Below are positions 1-8,037 of a stretch of 64,000 nucleotides of DNA, in pieces; position 1 is the first letter of the stretch, and each line of letters starts with the position of its first letter. The position numbers were made by a program, and so were the translations under genes. The stretch is from assembly GCA_963934855.1 (NCBI GenBank), contig CAWWAC010000001.1:207135-271134 (forward strand), given 5' to 3'. This stretch comes from MAG-120531 sp963934855 (GTDB taxonomy: Bacteria; Bacteroidota; Bacteroidia; Flavobacteriales; Flavobacteriaceae). The notes beneath the pieces were generated by a model that saw nothing but the letters and a program-made list of their open reading frames with translations, had not been told where the DNA came from and searched no databases.

Positions 1-1707
1 AGCTTTTTTAAGTTCCTCAAGTGCTGCCTCTACAGGAGCTTTTTTATCTTCAGATATCTTATCTCCAAATTCTTTTAATTGTTTTTCAGTCTGAAATATC
101 ATGCCGTCTGCCTCATTGAGTTTGTCTACTGCATCTTTGGATTTTTTGTCAGATTCAGCATTGGCCTCTGCCTCTGCCTTCATTTTCTTGATTTCTTCTT
201 CTGTCAAACCAGAAGAGGCCTCAATTCTAATGTCTTGAGACTTGTTTGTAGCTTTATCTGTGGCAGATACTTTAATAATACCGTTGGCATCTATATCAAA
301 GGTCACCTCAATTTGAGGCACACCACGCTGAGCTGGTGGCAGCCCATCTAAATGAAACTTCCCAATAGTATTGTTATCCTTAGCCATTGGACGCTCTCCT
401 TGGAGCACATGAATTTCTACAGAAGGCTGATTGTCTGACGCGGTAGAAAACACCTGAGATTTCTTAGTTGGAATGGTCGTATTAGATTCAATAAGCTTTG
501 TCAACACACCTCCCATTGTTTCTATTCCTAAAGATAGCGGTGTAACATCTAGCAGTAAAACGTCTTTTACATCTCCACTAAGGACCCCTCCTTGAATTGC
601 AGCTCCTAAAGCTACTACCTCATCCGGATTCACGCCCCTAGAGGGCTTTTTACCGAAGAATGCCTCTACAGCCTCTTGAACTGCAGGGATTCTAGTAGAG
701 CCTCCTACTAAAATGATTTCATCTATATCACTCTTAGACAAACCTGCCGCTTTTAGAGCAGACTTACAGGGAGCGATCGTTCTCTTTATTAAATCTTCAA
801 TTAATTGTTCAAATTTAGCTTTTGTAAGAGTTCTAACTAAGTGCTTAGGACCAGAGGCAGTTGCCGTTACATAAGGAAGGTTTATCTCTGTCTGTGCAGA
901 CGATGACAATTCTATCTTAGCTTTTTCTGCCGCTTCTCTCAAGCGCTGTAAAGCCATAGCGTCTTTTCTAAGGTCAATATCTTCTTCTGCCTTAAATTCC
1001 TCTGCCAACCAATCAATAATCTTCTGGTCTACGTCATCACCACCTAAGTGTGTGTCTCCGTCTGTAGCCAACACTTCAAATACACCATCTCCTAATTCAA
1101 GGATAGACACATCATGGGTTCCTCCTCCAAAGTCAAAAACAACTATTTTTTGCTCTATGTCTTTTTTATCTAAACCATAAGCCAAAGAAGCCGCAGTTGG
1201 CTCATTTATAATTCTCTCTACTGTTAATCCAGCAATTTCTCCTGCTTCTTTAGTCGCTTGTCTTTGTGCGTCATTAAAATAAGCTGGAACAGTAATAACC
1301 GCTCTGGTTACTGTTTGTCCTAAATAGTCTTCTGCTGTCTTCTTCATCTTCTGAAGAATCATAGCAGATAATTCTTGTGGGGTATAAAGACGCCCGTCAA
1401 TATCTACTCTAGAGGTATCATTGTCGCCTTTTAATACTTTATAAGGGACACGTCCTGCTTCATTACTAGATTCAGAGAATTTGTTCCCCATAAATCGCTT
1501 TATAGAATAAATAGTTTTGTGAGGATTTGTAACAGCCTGTCTTTTAGCAGGATCTCCTACTTTAATCTCACCACCTTCTACAAAGGCAATCACAGAAGGT
1601 GTCGTTCTCTTACCTTCAGCATTTGGAATTACAATAGGCTCATTGCCTTCCATCACGGCAACACAAGAGTTTGTTGTTCCTAAATCTATTCCGATAATTT
1701 TACTCAT
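1..1707 (-). CDS. dnaK: Chaperone protein DnaK (Hsp70), 3' end beyond window
   Basis: Cytoplasmic Hsp70 chaperone that folds and protects client proteins in an ATP cycle with DnaJ and GrpE. The first 569 codons are visible and the frame is still open at the left edge, so this is a window cut and not a broken gene; flavobacterial DnaK is usually about 630-640 residues. Visible are the phosphate loop GIDLGTTNS (residues 6-14), the GGGTHDVS phosphate-2 motif, GGSTRIP, the interdomain linker DVLLLDVTPLSLG and the start of the C-terminal lid helices. The ATG at 1705-1707 gives the canonical MSKIIGIDLG start. No TAnnTTTG promoter box was found upstream, so control by another signal is possible. Confidence 0.97.
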   Translation of the reverse strand, partial: MSKIIGIDLGTTNSCVAVMEGNEPIVIPNAEGKRTTPSVIAFVEGGEIKVGDPAKRQAVTNPHKTIYSIKRFMGNKFSESSNEAGRVPYKVLKGDNDTSRVDIDGRLYTPQELSAMILQKMKKTAEDYLGQTVTRAVITVPAYFNDAQRQATKEAGEIAGLTVERIINEPTAASLAYGLDKKDIEQKIVVFDFGGGTHDVSILELGDGVFEVLATDGDTHLGGDDVDQKIIDWLAEEFKAEEDIDLRKDAMALQRLREAAEKAKIELSSSAQTEINLPYVTATASGPKHLVRTLTKAKFEQLIEDLIKRTIAPCKSALKAAGLSKSDIDEIILVGGSTRIPAVQEAVEAFFGKKPSRGVNPDEVVALGAAIQGGVLSGDVKDVLLLDVTPLSLGIETMGGVLTKLIESNTTIPTKKSQVFSTASDNQPSVEIHVLQGERPMAKDNNTIGKFHLDGLPPAQRGVPQIEVTFDIDANGIIKVSATDKATNKSQDIRIEASSGLTEEEIKKMKAEAEANAESDKKSKDAVDKLNEADGMIFQTEKQLKEFGDKISEDKKAPVEAALEELKKA

Positions 1708-2045
1708 GTTTATATATTTATTTGTTTGCACTCAATTATTTAATCATTTAACCTATTTCAATGATTATGCCATGCTTATAAATATGACAAGCTGGCAGTT
1801 ACTTAATTTTAGCTAATAAAAAATGTCTGCTTTTTATAGGTTTATTTCTAATTGAAACATTTAATTTCTATAATTTTCGAACTGGCTAAAAAACTTGACA
1901 ATTCAAAAATTGATTACTCGCAGTTTAAACACAATCAAAATTGGGTGTTTTTTTATGTAGATCATATGCTATATTTGTTTGACCTTAACTTTTAAAATTT
2001 ATTGTCATAATATTTTAATCACTAGGGCTGTCAAAATTGAATTTT
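1708..2045. other. Divergent intergenic region between dnaK and L-serine dehydratase
   Basis: This 338-base AT-rich gap is the only stretch over 300 bases without a gene. It must hold the dnaK promoter (leftward) and the serine dehydratase promoter (rightward; box at 1970-1977). I saw no tRNA, small ORF with recognisable homology, strong hairpin or complete CIRCE element. An open frame at 2015-2197 on the minus strand is a shadow that overlaps the dehydratase. Confidence 0.6.
1970..1977 (+). promoter_or_regulatory. Promoter -7 box TATATTTG for L-serine dehydratase
   Basis: Exact match to the Bacteroidota -7 consensus TAnnTTTG, about 68 bases before the ATG at 2046. The only TTG upstream (1941-1943) is 26 bases away, longer than the usual 17-23, so the -33 element is unclear. 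Confidence 0.4.
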
Positions 2046-3470
2046 ATGGAGTGTATTAGTATATTTGATATGTTGAAAATTGGAGTGGGACCGTCAAGTT
2101 CACATACTTTAGGGCCATGGCGAGCTGCAGAAAGATGGTTATCTGAACTGAGTGACCATACCCTACTCTCTTGTATTAACACAGTAGAAATAAACATCTA
2201 TGGTTCTCTATCTTTAACAGGGAAAGGCCATGCTACAGACTACGCACTTATGTTAGGGCTTTCAGGCTATGACCCAGTAACCATACCTACAGATGAAATT
2301 CAGGCAGCTGTAGCTGCCATAAAGGCAAACCAATCCTTGCTTTTAGCAGGCACATACCCAATTAATTTTCATCCTGACACCCATATTATTTTTAAAAAAG
2401 AGTTTTTGCCATTTCATGCCAACGGAATGGAATTTATAGCTTATTGCTCAAATGGTAATGTTTTAAAAGAAACTTATTATTCTATTGGAGGAGGTTTTGT
2501 AGTAAAAGAAACCTTAGAAAACGCCAAGGTAAATTTAAAGCAATTTAACAAATTTCCTTATCCAATAGAAAAAGGGACGGAGCTGCTGTCTTTTTGTAAA
2601 GAAAATAAAATGATTATTTCTGAAATTATTCTAGAAAACGAAAGGTCACTCAGGACAGATCAAGAAATAGACCAAGGTATTGAAGATATTTGGAATACCA
2701 TGTTACAGTGTATGTACACTGGTTGTCATTCAGAAGGTAATCTTCCTGGAGGCTTAAATGTAAGGCGCAGGGCTTTTGATATGCATCAGAGTTTAATTGG
2801 GAACCACATTTATGACAGTCCTCAAAGCTGGCTGGTAGAAATAAGAAAAACCGAAGTAAAATTTAGAGAAATTTTAAAATGGGTAAGTTGCTTTGCTTTG
2901 AGTGTAAACGAAGTAAATGCCTCACTTGGAAGGGTGGTGACTGCTCCCACTAATGGTAGTGCAGGAGTAATTCCTTCTGTGCTCATGTATTATTTGGTCA
3001 TAGAAAATCACCAAGCTACCTTTAAAGAAATTAAACAATTCTTACTAGTGGCAGGTGAAATAGGTAGTATATTCAAGAAAGGAGCCACTATATCTGCTGC
3101 TATGGGTGGCTGTCAGGCAGAAATTGGCGTGTCTTCTGCCATGGCTGCAGGAGCGTTAACTGAGCTTTTGGGTGGTAGTCCAGAACAGGTTTTAATGGCT
3201 GCAGAAATTGCCATGGAGCACCATTTAGGCATGACCTGTGATCCTATAGGTGGGCTGGTTCAAATACCTTGTATTGAAAGGAATTCTATGGGGGCCATTA
3301 AGGCAATAAATGCTGCAGAATTGGCACTAAATTCATCTCCTGAAAACGCCAAAATACCTTTAGATAAAGTGGTGCAAACTATGTGGGAAACTGCCAAAGA
3401 TATGAGCAGTAAATACAAAGAGACCTCTACTGGTGGTTTAGCGGTGGGAGTTTATTTAAGTGATTGCTAG
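2046..3470 (+). CDS. L-serine ammonia-lyase (L-serine dehydratase), iron-sulfur type, single chain
   Basis: Converts L-serine to pyruvate and ammonia using a [4Fe-4S] cluster. The 474-residue chain joins the beta domain (GVGPSSSHT at residues 13-21) to the catalytic alpha domain. The three cluster cysteines are C356, C398 and C409; their C-X41-C-X10-C spacing is the one known for SdaA enzymes. The longest frame begins at a TTG at 2037, but the ATG nine bases downstream gives the normal N-terminus MECISIFDM and is preferred. It stands alone; panB follows after 113 bases. With glyA at 18.1 kb it forms part of serine catabolism and one-carbon metabolism. Confidence 0.93.
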   Translation: MECISIFDMLKIGVGPSSSHTLGPWRAAERWLSELSDHTLLSCINTVEINIYGSLSLTGKGHATDYALMLGLSGYDPVTIPTDEIQAAVAAIKANQSLLLAGTYPINFHPDTHIIFKKEFLPFHANGMEFIAYCSNGNVLKETYYSIGGGFVVKETLENAKVNLKQFNKFPYPIEKGTELLSFCKENKMIISEIILENERSLRTDQEIDQGIEDIWNTMLQCMYTGCHSEGNLPGGLNVRRRAFDMHQSLIGNHIYDSPQSWLVEIRKTEVKFREILKWVSCFALSVNEVNASLGRVVTAPTNGSAGVIPSVLMYYLVIENHQATFKEIKQFLLVAGEIGSIFKKGATISAAMGGCQAEIGVSSAMAAGALTELLGGSPEQVLMAAEIAMEHHLGMTCDPIGGLVQIPCIERNSMGAIKAINAAELALNSSPENAKIPLDKVVQTMWETAKDMSSKYKETSTGGLAVGVYLSDC

Positions 3471-3561
3471 TGATTCTTAAAAAAAATTGTGTTTTCTCAA
3501 TCCTGCAAACACCAATTTATGCCTATTTAATAACTTAAGTTTCACATAAAACTTCTTACTT

Positions 3562-3579
3562 TTATGTTTTAAAACATAA
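3562..3579. promoter_or_regulatory. 18-bp perfect palindrome directly before panB
   Basis: TTATGTTTTAAAACATAA reads the same on both strands and ends four bases before the panB ATG (3584). A dimeric repressor site or an mRNA hairpin masking the start are both possible. It is purely AT-rich at its centre, so chance is not excluded. Confidence 0.35.
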
Positions 3580-3583
3580 GCAT

Positions 3584-4402
3584 ATGTCTGTAGCTAAAAA
3601 AGAATACAAAAAAATTACTGTACAATCTTTATCAGAAATGAAATCCAGAGGAGAAAAAATTTCTATGCTAACGGCCTACGATTATACCATGGCTAAAATT
3701 GTAGATCATGCACAAGTAGATGTTATTTTAGTAGGCGATTCTGCAAGTAATGTCATGGCTGGGCATGAAACCACACTCCCCATAACTTTAGACCAAATGA
3801 TATATCATGCCTCTTCTGTGATAAGAGCTATTAGTAGGGCTCTGGTTGTAGTAGACATTCCTTTTGGAAGTTATCAGAGTGATCCAAAAGAAGCCTTGAG
3901 GTCAGCTATTAGGATTATGAAAGAGAGTGGCGGACATGCTGTTAAAGTAGAAGGAGGAGAAGAAATAAAGGAATCCGTAAAAAGAATCTTAAATGCAGGT
4001 ATTCCTGTAATGGGCCACTTAGGACTTACTCCACAATCTATTTATAAATTTGGTACTTACACTGTACGGGCCAAAGAAGATTCTGAGGCTAAAAAGCTAA
4101 AAGAAGACGCTATCATGCTTGAACAATTGGGCTGTTTTGCAATTGTATTAGAAAAGATTCCAGCAGCATTGGCAGAAGAAGTGGCAAAAAGTGTGAGTAT
4201 TCCAATCATTGGTATAGGAGCCGGTGGTGGCGTAGACGGACAAGTACTTGTTATTCACGACTTACTTGGAATGACTAAAGAATTTTCTCCTAGATTCTTA
4301 AGAAGATATATGAATTTATACGAAGAAATGTCTAATGCAATTGGACAATATGTATCTGATGTTAAGAATAAAGATTTTCCAAATGTAAAGGAACAATATT
4401 AA
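3584..4402 (+). CDS. panB: 3-methyl-2-oxobutanoate hydroxymethyltransferase (ketopantoate synthase)
   Basis: Transfers a hydroxymethyl group from 5,10-methylene-THF to 2-oxoisovalerate, giving ketopantoate, the first committed step of pantothenate and coenzyme A synthesis. The 272-residue length is normal. The Mg2+-binding acidic residues lie in VGDSASNVMAGH and VVDIPFGSYQ, with the KVEGGEE segment and the GIGAGGGVDGQVLV loop near the C-terminus also conserved. The pseudouridine synthase follows 11 bases downstream, so the two are probably cotranscribed. It feeds the same pathway as coaBC and coaE further along the window. Confidence 0.96.
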   Translation: MSVAKKEYKKITVQSLSEMKSRGEKISMLTAYDYTMAKIVDHAQVDVILVGDSASNVMAGHETTLPITLDQMIYHASSVIRAISRALVVVDIPFGSYQSDPKEALRSAIRIMKESGGHAVKVEGGEEIKESVKRILNAGIPVMGHLGLTPQSIYKFGTYTVRAKEDSEAKKLKEDAIMLEQLGCFAIVLEKIPAALAEEVAKSVSIPIIGIGAGGGVDGQVLVIHDLLGMTKEFSPRFLRRYMNLYEEMSNAIGQYVSDVKNKDFPNVKEQY

Positions 4403-4413
4403 AAATTCAATAT

Positions 4414-5094
4414 TTGAAACTCCTAGACATTATTTTTGAAGACAACCACCTTATAGCTATCAACAAAGTACCTGGAACTCTTGTTCAAGGAGATAAAACA
4501 GGTGACACTCCACTGAGCGAGCAAATTAAAGATTTTATTAAAATTAGAGATGCAAAACCTGGTAATGTATATTTAGGAGTGCCTCATAGACTAGACAGGC
4601 CCACTTCTGGTGTAGTTGTTTTTGCAAAAACCTCTAAAATTTTACCTAGAATGAATGCCTTATTTGCTAACAAAGAAACACAAAAAACATATTGGGCAGT
4701 AGTACAAAATCCCCCTGAAAAAAAATCAGATATTCTAGAACATTGGCTTATTAGAAATAACAAACAAAATAAATCATATGCCCATTTTAATGAGATTCCA
4801 GAGTCAAAATTAGCAATTTTAAAATATACAGTCATCAAAAAACTAGACCGTTATTACTTGCTAGAAATTGACTTATACACAGGTAGACATCACCAAATAA
4901 GAGCTCAATTAGCGTCTGTAGGGTGCTATATAAAAGGAGATTTAAAATACGGAGCTCCAAGGTCTAACTCAGATGGAAGTATTCACCTTCATGCAAAGAG
5001 TATTTCTTTTATTCACCCTGTCAAGAAAACAAAAATAACTATAGAAGCCCCTCTTCCTAAAGACCCTCTTTGGTCTGCTTGCCTTACATATTAA
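4414..5094 (+). CDS. RluA-family RNA pseudouridine synthase
   Basis: Isomerises a uridine in rRNA or tRNA to pseudouridine. The 226-residue protein is a catalytic domain alone, without the S4 RNA-binding domain of the longer RluA-family enzymes. The active-site motif HRLDRPTSG places the catalytic aspartate at D61, and TGRHHQIRAQLA is the second conserved block. The start is a TTG at 4414, because no in-frame ATG occurs before residue 80 and the TTG yields the expected LDIIFEDNHLIAINK N-terminus. Its target base cannot be told from sequence. It is convergent with the next gene. Confidence 0.9.
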   Translation: MKLLDIIFEDNHLIAINKVPGTLVQGDKTGDTPLSEQIKDFIKIRDAKPGNVYLGVPHRLDRPTSGVVVFAKTSKILPRMNALFANKETQKTYWAVVQNPPEKKSDILEHWLIRNNKQNKSYAHFNEIPESKLAILKYTVIKKLDRYYLLEIDLYTGRHHQIRAQLASVGCYIKGDLKYGAPRSNSDGSIHLHAKSISFIHPVKKTKITIEAPLPKDPLWSACLTY

Positions 5095-5099
5095 CTAGA

Positions 5100-5152
5100 A
5101 CCTTTATTTTTTTCTGCTTGTTTATAAATACCTGTAAATAAATGATAAAGGT
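5100..5152. terminator. Possible bidirectional terminator, weak
   Basis: ACCTTTAT (5100-5107) can pair with ATAAAGGT (5145-5152), enclosing a smaller TTTAT/ATAAA stem and followed by GTTTTT. It lies between two convergent genes, where a terminator is expected, but the loop is long and the stem AT-rich. Confidence 0.3.
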
Positions 5153-5156
5153 GTTT

Positions 5157-6701
5157 TTAACGAAGTTTACTAAGTGCTTTCTCACGAATAATTTCAGATA
5201 CGGGCCTATTGGTTAAATGACTCTCTAACCAAGATAGAATGTCTAAGTATAAAAAAGCTCTTTTTTCATAAGGATGGTCCTCATAAACCACCAAGCGTGA
5301 ATGTAATGCTCTAAAAGCGTCTGGTAAATCTGTTGGGTAGATTTGTCCTAAGCTCTTTAGAAAAACAATCATTTCTTTTTGTACAGCGTGCAGATCATTC
5401 ATTTTTAACAAAAATTTATAAGTGCTCTTAAGTTGTATTTCTAAATGATAATCCATTCCAGATTCATAATGAGCAACTAGGCTTAAAACTCTGGCAAAGC
5501 ACATAAGATCTTCACGCATTTTTAAATGTTTATTTTGAATAATCATCTTTAAATAAACAATACAATTTTTATGATCTCCAACCCCAAAATACAAACAGGC
5601 TATTTTATAATACAATAACATAATGTGATGTTGATCTAACCTATCATGATGTTTTTCAATACCATAATTAATAGAATTAACCAAATAAAGTCCCTGGCTA
5701 AAGGTACCTTCTAAAAAATGAAGATTTAATTTATTGGAGTTTAGGTACAAAAAAGAAAGAGAACTTATATTGTCATTCTTAGGGAAAAAATCACTGTTAA
5801 TAACAGCTTCCATATGTACTAAAGTTTCTTTAAATTGAGACGCATACTTCACGTAAAAAAGAGATTCTAATAAATAATTATTTCCCTTTAAGTAAAATAC
5901 TGGGTGCATCTGTATCATTTCTTTTTGATCTGTAAATAGCTGCACCCACTTACTTGCGTATTTATAACAAGACAAAAAATCTTGAATTAAAAAACTATAC
6001 CACAAATATGCTTTATACAACCATAACTTTTCTCTAAAACCTAAATTTTCAATCTCAAAAGAAGGCAAGTGCTCCTCAAAATAAGTTTTAATTTTTTTTA
6101 AATCAGTATCTGATCTCACATAGCCTACTTTGAGCATCATACTGTATAACTGAATAGATAAATTAGATAAGTTACTGGTCATTACATTTTGAGAAGACAA
6201 CTCCCTGGCTTGGTTCACAAGCTCTTCTGCTCTATCAGGAATACTCCTAGTAATGTATTGGGTCTCAATTACTTTCTCTAACTCAACAATTTCAAAAGCT
6301 ATATTTTTTTCCTGCTGTTCAATGGCAAATATTTTTGCTTTATCTAAAATCTTAAGACTTTGTTTATAAAGTCCCTTATGGTATAAAATAGTAGCAAAAT
6401 CTAACTGTTCTCTTAACTGTATTCTAATATTTTGATTGACAGGGTTTAACCTTAGTGAAACTAAAATTTGTTTGTATAAATGTGCCTTTAAATTAGACAA
6501 TTGAGACTTTTTTACAATTCCACTAATCAAAATATGCTTCTCATCATAAAGCTTTGAACGATCTAGTAGATTAAATAATGCTAAGAATTTTGCATCTGTA
6601 TTTACTCCTAATCTTCCTACGTATAATTTAAATTGACGCTTCTCAGACTTAGAGAGGGATTTTACCAAAACAAATAGTGGGTCTTTATGCAAATTTGTCA
6701 T
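5157..6701 (-). CDS. Conserved hypothetical protein, alpha-helical repeat type, 514 residues
   Basis: I do not recognise a function. The sequence has no signal peptide, membrane segment or catalytic motif. It is predicted to be mostly helical with many amphipathic, Leu/Tyr/Lys-rich segments (for example KQSLKILDKAKIFAIEQQEK) that resemble TPR-like solenoids. The basic N-terminus (KSLSKSEKRQFKLYV) could contact nucleic acid or a partner, which is inference. Proteins of this size and N-terminus are, from memory, widespread in Bacteroidota as uncharacterised proteins. It is transcribed alone, divergent from leuA across 145 bases, and convergent with the pseudouridine synthase. Confidence 0.8.
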   Translation of the reverse strand: MTNLHKDPLFVLVKSLSKSEKRQFKLYVGRLGVNTDAKFLALFNLLDRSKLYDEKHILISGIVKKSQLSNLKAHLYKQILVSLRLNPVNQNIRIQLREQLDFATILYHKGLYKQSLKILDKAKIFAIEQQEKNIAFEIVELEKVIETQYITRSIPDRAEELVNQARELSSQNVMTSNLSNLSIQLYSMMLKVGYVRSDTDLKKIKTYFEEHLPSFEIENLGFREKLWLYKAYLWYSFLIQDFLSCYKYASKWVQLFTDQKEMIQMHPVFYLKGNNYLLESLFYVKYASQFKETLVHMEAVINSDFFPKNDNISSLSFLYLNSNKLNLHFLEGTFSQGLYLVNSINYGIEKHHDRLDQHHIMLLYYKIACLYFGVGDHKNCIVYLKMIIQNKHLKMREDLMCFARVLSLVAHYESGMDYHLEIQLKSTYKFLLKMNDLHAVQKEMIVFLKSLGQIYPTDLPDAFRALHSRLVVYEDHPYEKRAFLYLDILSWLESHLTNRPVSEIIREKALSKLR

Positions 6702-6846
6702 CGTATTATAGCGGTACTAAATAATTGATTTTAAGGTTTTTAATGATTTGAGCAAAAGACTGTCTGTTGTAAAACTTACATTAAAATTCGGGTTTACTCA
6801 ACAGCAATTATTACCTTCGTAATAGACACCAAATTACGGAAATATA

Positions 6847-8007
6847 ATGAGTAAAGACAAGGTATTTATTTTTGACACCACGCTAAGAGATGGAGAACAG
6901 GTTCCTGGATGTAAATTAGACACGCCTCAGAAGTTAGAAATTGCAGCTAGATTAGATGAATTAGGTGTAGATATTATAGAAGCAGGTTTTCCTGTGTCAT
7001 CTCCTGGAGATTTTAACTCTGTCACGCTAATTTCTAAACTAGTTAAAAATGCAACTGTTTGTGGTTTAACTAGAGCTGTAGAAAAAGATATAGAGGTAGC
7101 TGCAGAAGCACTAAAATACGCTGTAAGGCCAAGAATTCACACTGGAATTGGTACTTCAGATTCACATATTAAATACAAGTTTAATTCAAATAAAGAAGCC
7201 ATTATAGAAAGGGCCATAAAAGCAGTTTCATATGCAAAAACCTTTGTGGAAGATGTAGAGTTTTACGCAGAAGATGCAGGAAGAACAGACAATGAATTCC
7301 TTGCAAGAGTATGTGAGGCAGTAATAAAAGCGGGAGCTACTGTTTTAAATATTCCAGATACTACAGGCTATTGCTTACCTGAAGAATACGGTGCAAAAAT
7401 AAAGTATTTAAAAGATAATGTGACTGGTATACACAAAGCTGTTCTCTCTTGCCATTGCCATAATGATTTAGGTTTAGCCACTGCCAATGCGATAGCAGGA
7501 ATACAAAATGGAGCCAGACAAATTGAATGTACCATCAATGGAATTGGGGAAAGAGCGGGAAATACGGCACTAGAAGAAGTGGTTATGATATTAAAGCAGC
7601 ACCCCTACTTAAATTTAGATACCAGCATAAATACAAAACTACTAAACGATACCAGTTTAATGGTGTCTAGAAATATGGGAATGATGGTGCAGCCTAATAA
7701 GGCTATAGTGGGCGCAAATGCTTTTGCTCACAGTTCTGGCATTCATCAAGACGGTGTTATTAAAAATAGAGAAACCTATGAAATTATTGATCCGGTAGAT
7801 GTTGGCGTTACTGAGTCTTCTATTATTTTAACTGCCAGAAGTGGCAGAGCTGCCCTAGCGTATAGAGCAAAAAGTGTAGGTTATGAACTCACAAAAGTAC
7901 AGCTAGATAAAGTATATGATTTATTCCTTCACTATGCAGATAGTCATAAAGAAGTCACAGACAAAGGGATTCATAAAATAATGGCTCAAACAGGATTTGA
8001 GTTTTAA
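6847..8007 (+). CDS. leuA: 2-isopropylmalate synthase, short form without regulatory domain
   Basis: Condenses acetyl-CoA with 2-oxoisovalerate in the first committed step of leucine synthesis. The HMGL-like TIM barrel is complete: FDTTLRDGEQ at residues 9-18 with the metal-binding aspartate, the metal-binding histidines in CHCHNDLGLATAN, NGIGERAGN, and the HSSGIHQDG segment of the second subdomain. At 386 residues it lacks the C-terminal leucine-binding domain of long LeuA (about 510-560 residues), so classical leucine feedback inhibition is not expected. The short form is normal in flavobacteria. Next, after 30 bases, is an inactive-looking LeuB homologue; leuC and leuD are not in the window. 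A related chain-elongation reaction is an alternative. Confidence 0.85.
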   Translation: MSKDKVFIFDTTLRDGEQVPGCKLDTPQKLEIAARLDELGVDIIEAGFPVSSPGDFNSVTLISKLVKNATVCGLTRAVEKDIEVAAEALKYAVRPRIHTGIGTSDSHIKYKFNSNKEAIIERAIKAVSYAKTFVEDVEFYAEDAGRTDNEFLARVCEAVIKAGATVLNIPDTTGYCLPEEYGAKIKYLKDNVTGIHKAVLSCHCHNDLGLATANAIAGIQNGARQIECTINGIGERAGNTALEEVVMILKQHPYLNLDTSINTKLLNDTSLMVSRNMGMMVQPNKAIVGANAFAHSSGIHQDGVIKNRETYEIIDPVDVGVTESSIILTARSGRAALAYRAKSVGYELTKVQLDKVYDLFLHYADSHKEVTDKGIHKIMAQTGFEF

Positions 8008-8037
8008 TTCAGTTAAGGTATTTTTAAAAAAAGAACT

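Noticed and set aside
79..351. Plus-strand open frame within dnaK
   Set aside because: Antisense shadow of the conserved DnaK coding sequence.
1722..1740. GAGTGC sequence (minus strand) upstream of dnaK as a CIRCE/HrcA operator
   Set aside because: Only one imperfect half of the inverted repeat is present; no second arm at the required distance.
2015..2197. Minus-strand open frame of 60 codons at the serine dehydratase start
   Set aside because: It overlaps the well-supported dehydratase gene and has no recognisable protein features; shadow frame.
6702..6846. Leucine attenuator or leader peptide before leuA
   Set aside because: No short frame rich in leucine codons followed by a terminator hairpin was found in the 145 bases.
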